A stretch of DNA of 64,000 nt, from NCBI GenBank assembly GCA_028868995.1, contig JAGWTH010000012.1, positions 1-64,000 on the forward strand, given 5' to 3'. Shown piece by piece: positions 50,898 through 59,610 of the stretch. Numbering within the stretch: the stretch's first letter is position 1; every line of letters begins with the position of its first letter. Below the pieces are notes generated by a model. The model was not told the origin of the DNA and ran no database searches. It worked only from the letters and a program-made list of their open reading frames with translations. A program made the position numbers and the translations under genes. The DNA comes from Burkholderiales bacterium. GTDB lineage: Bacteria; Pseudomonadota; Gammaproteobacteria; Burkholderiales; Burkholderiaceae_C.

Positions 50898-51236
50898 ATG
50901 ATTTCCCAGGTCCGCCCCGCGCACTGGAACGACTGGCTCACCACGCAATCCGCCCGCCCGCTGCTGCTGGACGTGCGCGAGCCCTGGGAGGTGCAGACCG
51001 CCAGCGTCGCGCCCGAGGCCGGCTTCGACGTCGTCGCCATCCCGATGAGCGTCATCCCGGCGCGCATGATGGAGCTGCCCAAGGACCGGCCGATCGCCTG
51101 CATCTGCCACCACGGCGGCCGCAGCCAGCGCGTGGCCATGTTCCTGGCGCAGCAGGGCTGGCCCGGCGTGGCGAACGTCGCCGGCGGCATCGACGCCTGG
51201 GCGCGGGAGCGCGACCCCGGGATTCCGCGCTACTGA
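50898..51236 (+). CDS. Single-domain rhodanese-like sulfurtransferase
   Basis: A 112-residue rhodanese. The conserved LLLDVREPWEV strand is followed by the active-site loop CHHGGRS with Cys70 as the persulfide carrier. No signal peptide is seen. It lies between the methyltransferase and tolC genes, an arrangement I recall as common in Burkholderiales; the functional link to TolC is not established. Confidence 0.92.
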   Translation: MISQVRPAHWNDWLTTQSARPLLLDVREPWEVQTASVAPEAGFDVVAIPMSVIPARMMELPKDRPIACICHHGGRSQRVAMFLAQQGWPGVANVAGGIDAWARERDPGIPRY

Positions 51237-51288
51237 CCCCCGGACCGCGCGGACACGGCCCCAGAAAAGCAAGACGAAAGGACGGACG

Positions 51289-52611
51289 ATGACGAAATTG
51301 CGGCTTCTCCCCCTGGCGGCGGCCATCGGGCTCTCCCTTGCGGGCCCGGCGCGCGCCGACACCTTGCTGCAGATGTACGAAGCGGCCCGCGCCTACGACG
51401 CTACCTGGCAGTCCGCGAAGCTGCAGTACGACTCCAGCGAGTTCCGCGCCGAGCAGGCCCGCTCGGGCCTGCTGCCGCAGGCGGCCATCACCGCCGGCGT
51501 CAGTCGCAGCCATCTCGACATCGACGTGCCGAACACCGACCGTGCCTTCGGCACGCAGAACGCGACCCTCAGCGCCTCCCAGCCGCTGTACCGGCCGGCC
51601 AACCTGGCCACCTACAACCAGGCGCAGCGCCAGCTGCAGCAGGCCAGGTACCAGCTCACCGCCGCCGGCCAGGACCTGATCATCCGGGTGAGCCAGGCCT
51701 ACTTCGACGTCCTCGGGGCCCAGGACACGCTCACCTTCGTGCGCGCCCAGAAGCAGGCCACGGCCGAACAGCTCGCCTCGGCCAAGCGCAACTTCGAGGT
51801 CGGCACCACCACCATCACCGACACCCGCGAGGCGCAGGCGCGTTACGACCTGGTGCAGGCGCAGGAGATCCAGGCGGAGAACGACCTCCACGTCAAGAAG
51901 CTGGCGCTCGACACGCTGGTGGGAAAGCAGGATGCGCAGCCCGACCCGGTGGGGCCGCTGAAGGACGTGCCGCCGCCGCAGCCGGCCAACCCGGAGGCCT
52001 GGGTCGCCGCCGCCGAGGACGCCAGCCCCGCCATCCTGCAGGCCAAGGCCGGCGTGCAGGTCGCCGAGCTGGAGACCGAGAAGGCGCGCGCCGGGCACAA
52101 GCCGACGGTGGACCTGACCGCCAGCTACGGCTGGATCCACAACGTCGACGGCAGCGCCGTGTCCACGATCGACAACCGGCCCAAGCAGGCAACGGCCGGG
52201 ATCACCCTCACGCTGCCGCTGTTCTCCGGCTTCGCGGTGCAGAACCGCATCCGCGAGACGCTGGCCCTGGAGGACAAGGCCCGCAGCGACCTGGAGGCCG
52301 CGCGCCGGCAGGTGGCGCAGGCCGTGCGCACGGCCTACTTCGGCGTGGTGTCGGGACTGGGGCAGGTGCGGGCGCTGGAAGCCGCCGAGGCCTCCAGCCA
52401 GAGCTCGCTGGACGCCAACCTCCTGGGGTACCAGGTGGGCGTGCGCATCAACATCGACGTGCTGAACGCGCAGACCCAGCTTTACCAGACCAAGCGCGAC
52501 CTCTCGCAGGCCCGCTACAACGTGCTGCTCGGCCAGCTGCGCCTGCGCCAGGCCAACGGCACGCTGCAGGCGGAGGACCTGACGCGCATGAGCGCGCTGC
52601 TGGCGCGGTAA
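51289..52611 (+). CDS. tolC: TolC-family outer-membrane efflux channel
   Basis: A 440-residue outer-membrane factor. The signal peptide (MTKLRLLPLAAAIGLSLAGP) ends near ARA-D. Two structurally repeated halves follow, with long helices (TLLQMYEAARAYDATWQSAK; ALEAAEASSQSSLDANLLGY) and the conserved second-half block VGVRINIDVLNAQTQLYQTK. It forms trimers serving RND pumps or type I secretion. A strong intrinsic terminator lies 18 bases after the stop. Confidence 0.93.
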   Translation: MTKLRLLPLAAAIGLSLAGPARADTLLQMYEAARAYDATWQSAKLQYDSSEFRAEQARSGLLPQAAITAGVSRSHLDIDVPNTDRAFGTQNATLSASQPLYRPANLATYNQAQRQLQQARYQLTAAGQDLIIRVSQAYFDVLGAQDTLTFVRAQKQATAEQLASAKRNFEVGTTTITDTREAQARYDLVQAQEIQAENDLHVKKLALDTLVGKQDAQPDPVGPLKDVPPPQPANPEAWVAAAEDASPAILQAKAGVQVAELETEKARAGHKPTVDLTASYGWIHNVDGSAVSTIDNRPKQATAGITLTLPLFSGFAVQNRIRETLALEDKARSDLEAARRQVAQAVRTAYFGVVSGLGQVRALEAAEASSQSSLDANLLGYQVGVRINIDVLNAQTQLYQTKRDLSQARYNVLLGQLRLRQANGTLQAEDLTRMSALLAR

Positions 52612-52629
52612 GCCATTTGTGTTCCTTGA

Positions 52630-52660
52630 GGGCGCAGGGAGCAGACCCCTGCGCCCTTTT
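52630..52660 (+). terminator. Rho-independent terminator of the tolC transcript
   Basis: GGGCGCAGGG (52630-52639) pairs with CCCTGCGCCC (52647-52656), a ten-base perfect stem, followed by TTTT. It separates the conserved tolC block from the accessory island. Confidence 0.9.
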
Positions 52661-52733
52661 GCTTCCCGGAGGCTTCCATCCCTAGAATCCGCCAGATGAG
52701 CAGCCGCTCATAATGGGTCCGGGGAGATCATGA

Positions 52734-55400
52734 ATGCAGTTGCTTGACAACATCAACAGCCTGCTCGGTGAGGACCTGAAGAAGGCCCTGACGCCGCATT
52801 CCCGGCTGATGATCGCAGCTGCCTCCTTTTCCATCTATGCCTACGAGGCCCTGAAAAGCGAACTGGAGGCGATCGACTCGCTCGAGTTCATCTTCACCCA
52901 GCCCACCTTCGTTCCCGAGGAAGTCACCGATTCAGGCAAGAGAGTCCGCCGCGAGTTCCATATCCCGAAAACCGAGCGGGAACGGAACTTCTATGGCACG
53001 GAATTCGAGCTCCAGCTGCGCAACAAGCTGACCCAGCGCGCCATCGCGCGCGAGTGCGCCGACTGGCTGCGCCGCAAGGCAAGCTTTCGCTCGAATCGCG
53101 GCGGCGCCCCGATGCAGCAGTTCGCGGTGGTCCAGGCCCGCGAACCCGCCGCGGTGTACATGCCCTTGCACGGCTTCACCGCCGTCGACCTCGGCTACCG
53201 GCAGGGCAACGCCGTCTCCAATATCGTCACCAAGTTCGACGATCCCTCCCACACGAGCACCTTCCTCAAGCTCTTCTACCAGATCTGGAACGATCCGGAA
53301 AAGCTCGAAGACGTCACCGAGCGTCTGTGCGAGCACATCGCCTCCGTCTACCAGGAGAACTCGCCGGAGCGCATTTACTTCCTGATGCTCTACAACATCT
53401 TCAACGAGTTCCTGGAGGACCTCGACGAAGATGTTCTGCCCAACGACCGCACCGGCTACCAGGACACGTTGGTCTGGAAGAAGCTATTCAACTTCCAGCG
53501 CGATGCGGCCACCGGCATCATCAACAAGCTGGAAACCTACAACGGCTGCATCCTGGCTGACAGCGTGGGGCTGGGCAAGACGTTCACCGCGCTGGCGGTC
53601 ATCAAGTACTACGAGCTGCGCAACAAGTCGGTCCTGGTCCTCTGCCCCAAGAAGCTAGCGGACAACTGGCTGACCTACAACCGCAACCTGAAGACCAACC
53701 TCTTCGCCGCGGACCGCTTCAACTACGACGTCCTGTGCCACACCGACCTGCTGCGCACCAGCGGTGAATCCTTCGGCACACCGCTGGATCGCGTGAACTG
53801 GGGCAACTACGACCTCGTCGTTATCGACGAGTCGCACAACTTCCGAAACAACGACGCCTACAAGGACCGGGAGACGCGCTACCAGCGGCTCATGAACGCC
53901 GTGGTCAAGCAGGGTGTGAAGACCAAGGTACTGATGCTGTCGGCCACGCCGGTCAACAACCGGTTCACGGACCTGCGCAACCAGCTGGCGCTGGCCTACG
54001 AGGGCAATGCGGGCCACCTCGGAGAGAACCTGCGCACCGAGAAGGAAATCGAAGAAGTGTTCAGGCGCGCCCAGGCGGCGTTCAACACCTGGTCCAAGCT
54101 GCCGCCGGAAGAGCGCACGGCCGAATCCATCCTCGCCGCGCTGGATTTCGATTTCTTCGAGCTGCTGGACAACGTCACTATCGCCCGGTCCCGCAAGCAC
54201 ATCGAGACCTTCTACGACACCCGGGACATTGGCCAGTTTCCCAAGCGCCTGAAGCCCCTTTCCTTCCATTGCCCGCTCACGCGCCGCACGGATGTGATCG
54301 GCTTCAACCGGATCTTCGACGAGCTCTCCCGCCTCAAGCTGGCCGTCTATGCGCCCGTCAGCTACATCCTGCCGAGCCGGCTGAAAAGGTACGAAGCGCT
54401 CTACGACACCGAGGTGGCGAGCGGCGGCGGCAAGTTCCGGCAGGCCGACCGCGAGCGCAGCCTGCAGGCGCTGATGATCGTCAACCTGCTCAAGCGCTTG
54501 GAAAGCTCGGTCGCCTCGTTCCGGCTCACTCTGCAAAGCCTGCAGAGCAACCATCTGCAGACCATCACCAAGATCGTGGAATTCTCCGCCAGCGGCAAAG
54601 GCGGCAGCTTTGCCGATGTGGCCCCGGCCCTGCAGGACGTCGACTTCGACGAGGACGAGGACGAGGACTTCCCCGAGCCGGGAGACGAGCGCACCGGCGG
54701 CAAGGTGCAGATCAACCTCGCGGACATGGACCTGCCCTCCTGGGAGCATGACCTGCGCGCGGACCTGCAGGTCATTGAGCTGCTGCTGGCCGAGATGGAG
54801 AAGATCACCCCGGCGGACGACGCGAAGCTGCAGCACCTGAAGGCGCAGATCGAGGCCAAGCTTGCCGACCCGATCAATCCGGGCAATCGCAAGCTTCTGA
54901 TCTTCACCGCGTTCGCGGACACGGCAGCCTACCTGTACGACAACCTCGCAGACAACCTGTTGTCCGGCCATGGCCTCCACACCGGGCGCGTCACCGGCGC
55001 GCACGACCCGAAGACCACGCTGAAGCTGAAGGTCGATCCGCGGCGCGGCATCGACTACCAGACCATGCTGATGCTGTTCTCGCCGCGTTCCAAGGAGAAG
55101 GCAGCCATCCTTCCCGAAGAGCCGGGCGAGATCGACGTGCTGCTGGCCACGGACTGCATCTCGGAAGGGCAGAACCTGCAGGACTGCGACACGGTCATCA
55201 ACTACGACATCCACTGGAACCCGGTGCGCATCATCCAGCGCTTCGGCCGGGTGGACCGCATCGGCTCGCCCAACGCCAGCATCCAGCTGGTGAATTACTG
55301 GCCCGACATCAGCCTGGACGAGTACATCCGGCTGAAAGAGCGCGTGGAGACCTGCCCCTGGCCCCGGCCCTGTTCGCCTGGCCACCCCAGGCCGCCGTAG
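52734..55400 (+). CDS. SNF2-type helicase of a type III-like restriction locus, C-terminally truncated
   Basis: An 888-codon ORF. An N-terminal phospholipase-D-like region (about 1-230) precedes a superfamily 2 helicase core: Walker A DSVGLGKT (Lys282), DESH box (about 365), SATP, an acidic insert (DEDEDED), and motif VI QRFGRVDRIG (about 840). Native sequence ends at DEYIRLKERVE near residue 870. The last 18 residues (starting TCPWPRPCSP) are out-of-frame DUF4391 sequence. As I recall, relatives continue for some 200 residues. Helicases of this kind precede DUF4391, Mod and Res genes, as here. The last base of the tolC terminator lies about 70 bases upstream, and a TAGAAT near 52683 may be the -10. 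Probably non-functional or altered. Confidence 0.82.
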   Translation: MQLLDNINSLLGEDLKKALTPHSRLMIAAASFSIYAYEALKSELEAIDSLEFIFTQPTFVPEEVTDSGKRVRREFHIPKTERERNFYGTEFELQLRNKLTQRAIARECADWLRRKASFRSNRGGAPMQQFAVVQAREPAAVYMPLHGFTAVDLGYRQGNAVSNIVTKFDDPSHTSTFLKLFYQIWNDPEKLEDVTERLCEHIASVYQENSPERIYFLMLYNIFNEFLEDLDEDVLPNDRTGYQDTLVWKKLFNFQRDAATGIINKLETYNGCILADSVGLGKTFTALAVIKYYELRNKSVLVLCPKKLADNWLTYNRNLKTNLFAADRFNYDVLCHTDLLRTSGESFGTPLDRVNWGNYDLVVIDESHNFRNNDAYKDRETRYQRLMNAVVKQGVKTKVLMLSATPVNNRFTDLRNQLALAYEGNAGHLGENLRTEKEIEEVFRRAQAAFNTWSKLPPEERTAESILAALDFDFFELLDNVTIARSRKHIETFYDTRDIGQFPKRLKPLSFHCPLTRRTDVIGFNRIFDELSRLKLAVYAPVSYILPSRLKRYEALYDTEVASGGGKFRQADRERSLQALMIVNLLKRLESSVASFRLTLQSLQSNHLQTITKIVEFSASGKGGSFADVAPALQDVDFDEDEDEDFPEPGDERTGGKVQINLADMDLPSWEHDLRADLQVIELLLAEMEKITPADDAKLQHLKAQIEAKLADPINPGNRKLLIFTAFADTAAYLYDNLADNLLSGHGLHTGRVTGAHDPKTTLKLKVDPRRGIDYQTMLMLFSPRSKEKAAILPEEPGEIDVLLATDCISEGQNLQDCDTVINYDIHWNPVRIIQRFGRVDRIGSPNASIQLVNYWPDISLDEYIRLKERVETCPWPRPCSPGHPRPP

Positions 55401-55405
55401 GCCGC

Positions 55406-56023
55406 GTGGTGCCCAAGAACAAGGTCTACGTGCACGCCCGGCCCAGCCCGGCATTGCGCGCCCGCTTCGTCGCGCAGGTGGAGCAGATCGTCTGGGCCTT
55501 CAAGCTGGCGCCCGAGACCGTCAACCTGCCGGCAGCGCCCGAGGTGCCGGAGATCGAGTTGTTTCGCATCGCGCAAAAGACGCCGGAACTGGACCTCGAC
55601 GTCCTGCGCTGCATCGACCGGGCCATTCCGTTTCCCATCCTGTTCGAGCTGCAGCATGCCGGCCGCAGCCGCGGAGTGGCCGCCTACAAGCGGCCGGCCG
55701 AAGGCAAGGCCACGCAATGGGTGCCGGGCGAGTACTTCGTCACCCCCTGGCAGCCTGACGAAGCCACCCGGGCCGGCCTGCCGGTGGCCTTGGACCTGGG
55801 CGGCCTGTACGGGGAGCTGATCCGAGCCCATATGCCGCTGCCCGCCCGGCCCGGCGAGAGCCTGCGCGCCCAGGTCGAGCGCCTGGCCCTACTCCGGGAA
55901 GCTGAGGCCGCTGCCCGCAAGCTGGCGGCCCGCCTCGCGACGGAACCCCAGTTCAATCGCAAGGTGGAGCTCAATGCCCAGTTGCGTACCATTCGAACCC
56001 GACTCGAGAGCCTGTCGCGCTGA
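55406..56023 (+). CDS. DUF4391 protein, N-terminus lost at a deletion junction
   Basis: The DUF4391 frame can be read back to about 55352 (LPLAPALFAWPPQAAVGRVV), inside the end of the helicase ORF. The original start codon is missing. The first usable codon is GTG 55406 (VPKNKVYVHARPSP), with no ribosome site. The remainder is intact: QIVWAFKLAPETVNLPAAPE, DVLRCIDRAIPFPILFEL, VALDLGGLYGELI and a C-terminal coiled coil. DUF4391 is a small protein regularly encoded between this helicase and the Mod subunit; its role is unknown. Confidence 0.72.
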   Translation: MVPKNKVYVHARPSPALRARFVAQVEQIVWAFKLAPETVNLPAAPEVPEIELFRIAQKTPELDLDVLRCIDRAIPFPILFELQHAGRSRGVAAYKRPAEGKATQWVPGEYFVTPWQPDEATRAGLPVALDLGGLYGELIRAHMPLPARPGESLRAQVERLALLREAEAAARKLAARLATEPQFNRKVELNAQLRTIRTRLESLSR

Positions 56024-56047
56024 AGCGGCAGGCATGCTTTGAATCCC

Positions 56048-56632
56048 ATGGAAAAACTCAAGCTGCACAGCCCGGACCTCACCCAGGGCAACATCGCCAG
56101 GTTGGCGGAACTGTTCCCCAACTGCGTCACCGAGACGCAGGATGCCCAGGGCACGGTGCGCCGCGCCGTCGACTTCGATCAGTTGCGGCAGGAACTGTCG
56201 TCCGTCATCGTGGAAGGCCCGCAGGAGCGCTACCAGCTCAATTGGCCGGGCAAGCGCGAGGCGCTGCTGCTGGCCAATGCGCCCATCGCCAAGACGCTGC
56301 GACCCTGCCGCGAGGAGAGCGTGGACTTCGACACAACGCGCAACCTGTTCATCGAGGGCGACAACCTGGAGGCGCTGAAGCTGCTGCAGGAGACGTACCT
56401 CAACAAGGTGAAGATGATCTACATCGATCCGCCGTACAACACGGGGAGCGATTTCATCTACGAGGACGATTTTTCTGAAGACGTGGATAGCTACTTGAAA
56501 CGTTCAAATCAGAAGGACGAGTCAGGTGATCGTCTCGTCATGAATCCAGAGAATAACGGAAGACATCATTCAGACTGGTTGACCATGATGTATACGCGTG
56601 AGCCCGCTGCAGTACACCGTGGTTTCCGGTGA
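56048..56632 (+). pseudogene. Type III-like Mod DNA methyltransferase, N-terminal fragment
   Basis: The ORF starts MEKLKLHSPDLTQGNIARLA, typical of site-specific (beta-class) Mod subunits. It includes the catalytic motif IV in MIYIDPPYNTGSDFIYEDDF, where DPPY is the methyltransfer site. After about 183 residues (HSDWLTMMYTR, near 56597) the family sequence stops and ten foreign residues follow to a stop at 56632. The SAM-binding motif I region and the target recognition domain, which lie further C-terminal in this permuted class, are absent. Bases 56461-56580 are 44% GC by my count, far below the neighbours. It cannot be an active methyltransferase. Confidence 0.85.
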
Positions 56633-57359
56633 ACAGGTCGATGCCGCGACGCCGGAGGATCTGGCCAACGGGGATGCGTTCCGTGTCAGACAGAGCCGCA
56701 CGGAGCTGCATCGCGCCTCGGTGCACTCCGCGGTGCGCTACGACCTGATCGGCCGGCTGTCCGAGGAGACGCAGCTCACACGGCGTACGGTGGCGGCCAT
56801 CATCAGGGGATCGAACGCGGCGGTGTTCGCGCAGTACCGGACCAACCCGGAGGACTTCATGCAGAAGGCCGCGCGGCTGATCAACGAACAGAAAGCCACG
56901 GTCATCGTCGAACACATCTCCTACGACGCCACCGGCGATCGCCACGAATTGGACATCTTCACGCAGGAAAAGGCGGGAGAAGATTTCAGCGCCGCATTCA
57001 AGGCCGAACGGCACGTGTTCGACTATGTGTTCACGGACTCGAAGAACGAGCGTGCGTTCGTGCAGGACTTGGACGTCAGCACGGAGGTGGTCGTCTACGC
57101 GAAGCTGCCACGTGGCTTCTTCATCCCGACGCCTGTCGGCAACTACAACCCCGATTGGGCCATCGCCTTCCGTGAGGGCAGCGTGAAGCACGTCTATTTC
57201 GTGGCGGAAACGAAGGGGTCCCTCTCCAGCATGGATCTGCGCAGGATCGAGCAGAGCAAGATCGACTGTGCCCGTGTCTTCTTTGCAAGGATCACGTCGG
57301 AGCAGGTGAAGTACGACGTGGTGGACAGCTATGCGAAGCTGATGGAGCTCGTTCGGTAG
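56598..57359 (+). pseudogene. Type III-like Res endonuclease, C-terminal fragment
   Basis: A 253-codon reading frame from GTG 56598, overlapping the Mod fragment. It matches only the end of a type III restriction subunit: LIGRLSEETQLTRRTVAAII, INEQKATVIVEHISYDATGD, then the endonuclease core VVVYAKLPRGFFIPTPVGNY followed by PDWAI and VYFVAETKGS (PD...ExK nuclease motif: D of NPDWAI, E and K of AETKG). The DEAD-type helicase half and most of the protein are missing. A deletion between the Mod fragment and this point would explain both. It ends 14 bases from the convergent waaA. Confidence 0.82.
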
Positions 57360-57373
57360 CGTCCAGCGGCGCG

Positions 57374-58627
57374 TCAACGCGCTGTCGCGGGCAGTAGCGC
57401 CAGCACCGCTGCGGCCGTCTTTTCCGCCGCGCCGCGGTGGGCCGCCGCGAAGCGCTCGCCGGCCTGCGCCATCGCCTGGCGCGCGGCGGCGTCGCGCGCC
57501 AGTTCGACCGCCACGCGCACGCCCTCCTCCATCGAGGCCACGCGCCGCGCCGCCCCGGCCGCCAGCGCCAGCTCCGCGGCCTCGCCGAAGTTGAAGGTGT
57601 GCGGCCCCATGACGACCGGGCAGCCGCAGGCGGCGGCCTCGATCAGGTTCTGCCCGCCCAGGCGGGCGAAGCTGCCGCCCAGCAACGCCGCATCGGCCAG
57701 CCCGTAGTACAGCGCCATCTCGCCCAGCGAATCGCCCAGCCAGACGTCGGCCGGGGCCGGCGCGGCGTCCCAGCTGCTGCGGCGCGAGACCGAGCGGCTG
57801 GCGCGCAGCACCAGGGCCGCCACCTCGTCGAAGCGCTGGGGATGGCGCGGCACCAGCAGCCACTGCACGTCGCGGTGCTGCGCGATCGCCTCCAGGAACT
57901 CCGCTTCCTCGCCTTCGCGCGAACTGGCGAACATCACCACCGGGCGCGGCGAGGCGCTGCGCCAGTCGCGGCCTTCGCGCAGCTGCTGCGCGTCGGGGCT
58001 CGCATCGAACTTCAGATTGCCGAACACGCCCTGCACCCGGGCGCCCGCCTCGCGCAGGCGGCGCGCGTCGTCCTCGGTCTGGGCCCAGGCGGCGGCCAGC
58101 GCGCCGTAGGCGGGCCGCGACAGGCGCGACAGGCGCCGGGCCTGGGCCAGCGACTTGGGCGACAGGCGCGCGTTGGCCAGGGCCAGCGGCATCCCGCGGG
58201 CCTGGCAGGCGGCGGCCAGGTTGGGCCACACCTCGGTCTCCATCAGGACGCCGGCGCTGGGGAGGAAGTGGTCCAGGAAACGGCGCACCGCCGCCGGCGT
58301 GTCCCAGGGCAGCCAGGCCTGGGCATCGCCGTCGCGCAGCAGGCGCCGGCCCTCGGCACGCCCCGTGGCCGTGCCGTGCGTGAGCAGCACGCGCAGGTCC
58401 GGCTGCGCGCTGCGCAGGGCCTCCAGCAAGATCGCCGCCGCGCGCGTCTCGCCCAGCGAGACCGCGTGGATCCACAGGCGCCCCGGCTCGGTCGCGCCGG
58501 GGTAGCGGCCGAAGCGCTCCTCCACGTGCTCCAGGTAGCCGGGCTCGGCCTTGCCGCGCCGCCGCAGCTTCCGGCGCAGCAGCGGCTGGGCGCCGATGAG
58601 CACCAGGGAATAGAGCGGCCGGATCAT
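57374..58627 (-). CDS. waaA: 3-deoxy-D-manno-octulosonic acid (Kdo) transferase
   Basis: A 417-residue GT30 glycosyltransferase that adds Kdo to lipid A precursor at the inner membrane. The catalytic base Glu60 lies in WIHAVSLGETRAA, as in E. coli. LLTHGTATGRAEG, METEVWPNL and the C-terminal nucleotide-sugar block GGSFARLGGQNLIEAAACGC are conserved. An N-terminal hydrophobic helix anchors it. It overlaps the waaC stop by four bases. Confidence 0.95.
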   Translation of the reverse strand: MIRPLYSLVLIGAQPLLRRKLRRRGKAEPGYLEHVEERFGRYPGATEPGRLWIHAVSLGETRAAAILLEALRSAQPDLRVLLTHGTATGRAEGRRLLRDGDAQAWLPWDTPAAVRRFLDHFLPSAGVLMETEVWPNLAAACQARGMPLALANARLSPKSLAQARRLSRLSRPAYGALAAAWAQTEDDARRLREAGARVQGVFGNLKFDASPDAQQLREGRDWRSASPRPVVMFASSREGEEAEFLEAIAQHRDVQWLLVPRHPQRFDEVAALVLRASRSVSRRSSWDAAPAPADVWLGDSLGEMALYYGLADAALLGGSFARLGGQNLIEAAACGCPVVMGPHTFNFGEAAELALAAGAARRVASMEEGVRVAVELARDAAARQAMAQAGERFAAAHRGAAEKTAAAVLALLPATAR

Positions 58628-59589
58628 GCCGCGATTGTGACCGCCTCCCAGGCCTGCCAGACCGCGTCCACGCCCGGCGTCGGCGCCGCGTAGACGGACA
58701 GCTGCAGGGGGTTGTCCAGGGGCCCGGTGCGCCAGGCCGTGTCGAAGTTGTAGATCTGCACGTGCGGCAGGTCCAGGGCCACGGCGATGTGGCTGAGGCC
58801 GCTGTCGACGCCGATGGCGCCGGCGCACCGCGCCATGCGGCCGGTGAGCGCATCCAGCGCCAGCCGCGGCCATACCTGCGCCCGCGGGCCGAGCGCCGCG
58901 GCCAGGCGGCGGCTGCGCGCCTCCTCCTCCTCGCTGCCGTGCGGCAGGGCCAGGGCGTGGCCCTGCGCCAGCAGGCGCCGGCCCAGCGCCAGCCAGTGTT
59001 CCTCCGGCCAGCACTTGTCGGGGCGCGAACTGCCGTGGACCAGCACGACGGCGTCCTCGCGCGGGCCGTCCGCTGCCGCCAGGCCGTAGCGCGGCGGCCC
59101 CGAGGGCGTGTACCCGAGGGAACGGGCACACACCACCCGGGCGCGCTGCACCGCGTGCAGCTGCGGCTCCAGCGGGATGGAAACATCGGCCAGCCAGCGC
59201 GTGGGCGCCTCGTAGCCGGACCCCGCGGTGCGATTGCCCATGGCGTAGTGCCGCCCCCCCGCAGCCAGCCGGGCCATGTGGGCGATCAGGGCCGACTTGG
59301 TGAGGCCCTGCAGGTCGATCACCGCGTCGTAGGCCGACTCGTGCAGCGCGTTGCGGAACTCGCGCCACTCGCTGCGGGTGCCGCGCGCCAGCGGCGCCTT
59401 GCGCCAGCGGCGCAGGTCGCTGGCGATGACGCGGGCCACGCCCTCGCAGCGCCGCACCAGCGGCGCGAAGCCGCGCTCGACGACCCAGTCGACGCGGGCG
59501 CCGGGGCAGGCCGCGCGCAGGTCCTGCACGGCCGGCAGCGTGTGCACCACGTCGCCGAGCGACGAGAGCTTGACGATCAGGATGTTCAA
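58624..59589 (-). CDS. waaC: Lipopolysaccharide heptosyltransferase I
   Basis: A 321-residue GT9 enzyme that adds the first heptose to Kdo. The N-terminus MNILIVKLSSLGDVVHTLPA is the diagnostic WaaC motif (Asp of SLGDV). The ADP-heptose-binding block VLVHGSSRPDKCWPEEHW and the C-terminal GVDSGLSHIAVALDLP are conserved. It is coupled to waaA downstream and follows the phosphomannomutase gene by 21 bases, forming an LPS-core operon. Confidence 0.95.
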   Translation of the reverse strand: MNILIVKLSSLGDVVHTLPAVQDLRAACPGARVDWVVERGFAPLVRRCEGVARVIASDLRRWRKAPLARGTRSEWREFRNALHESAYDAVIDLQGLTKSALIAHMARLAAGGRHYAMGNRTAGSGYEAPTRWLADVSIPLEPQLHAVQRARVVCARSLGYTPSGPPRYGLAAADGPREDAVVLVHGSSRPDKCWPEEHWLALGRRLLAQGHALALPHGSEEEEARSRRLAAALGPRAQVWPRLALDALTGRMARCAGAIGVDSGLSHIAVALDLPHVQIYNFDTAWRTGPLDNPLQLSVYAAPTPGVDAVWQAWEAVTIAA

Positions 59590-59610
59590 GAAGGGCCCGT
59601 CATCCCGCGC

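Noticed and set aside
52734-57359. An intact novel defence system (BREX, DISARM or Zorya-like) in the island
   Set aside because: No PglZ, BrxC, DrmA/DrmB or Zor-type protein is present. All pieces match a type III-like helicase-DUF4391-Mod-Res locus and two of the key subunits are fragments.
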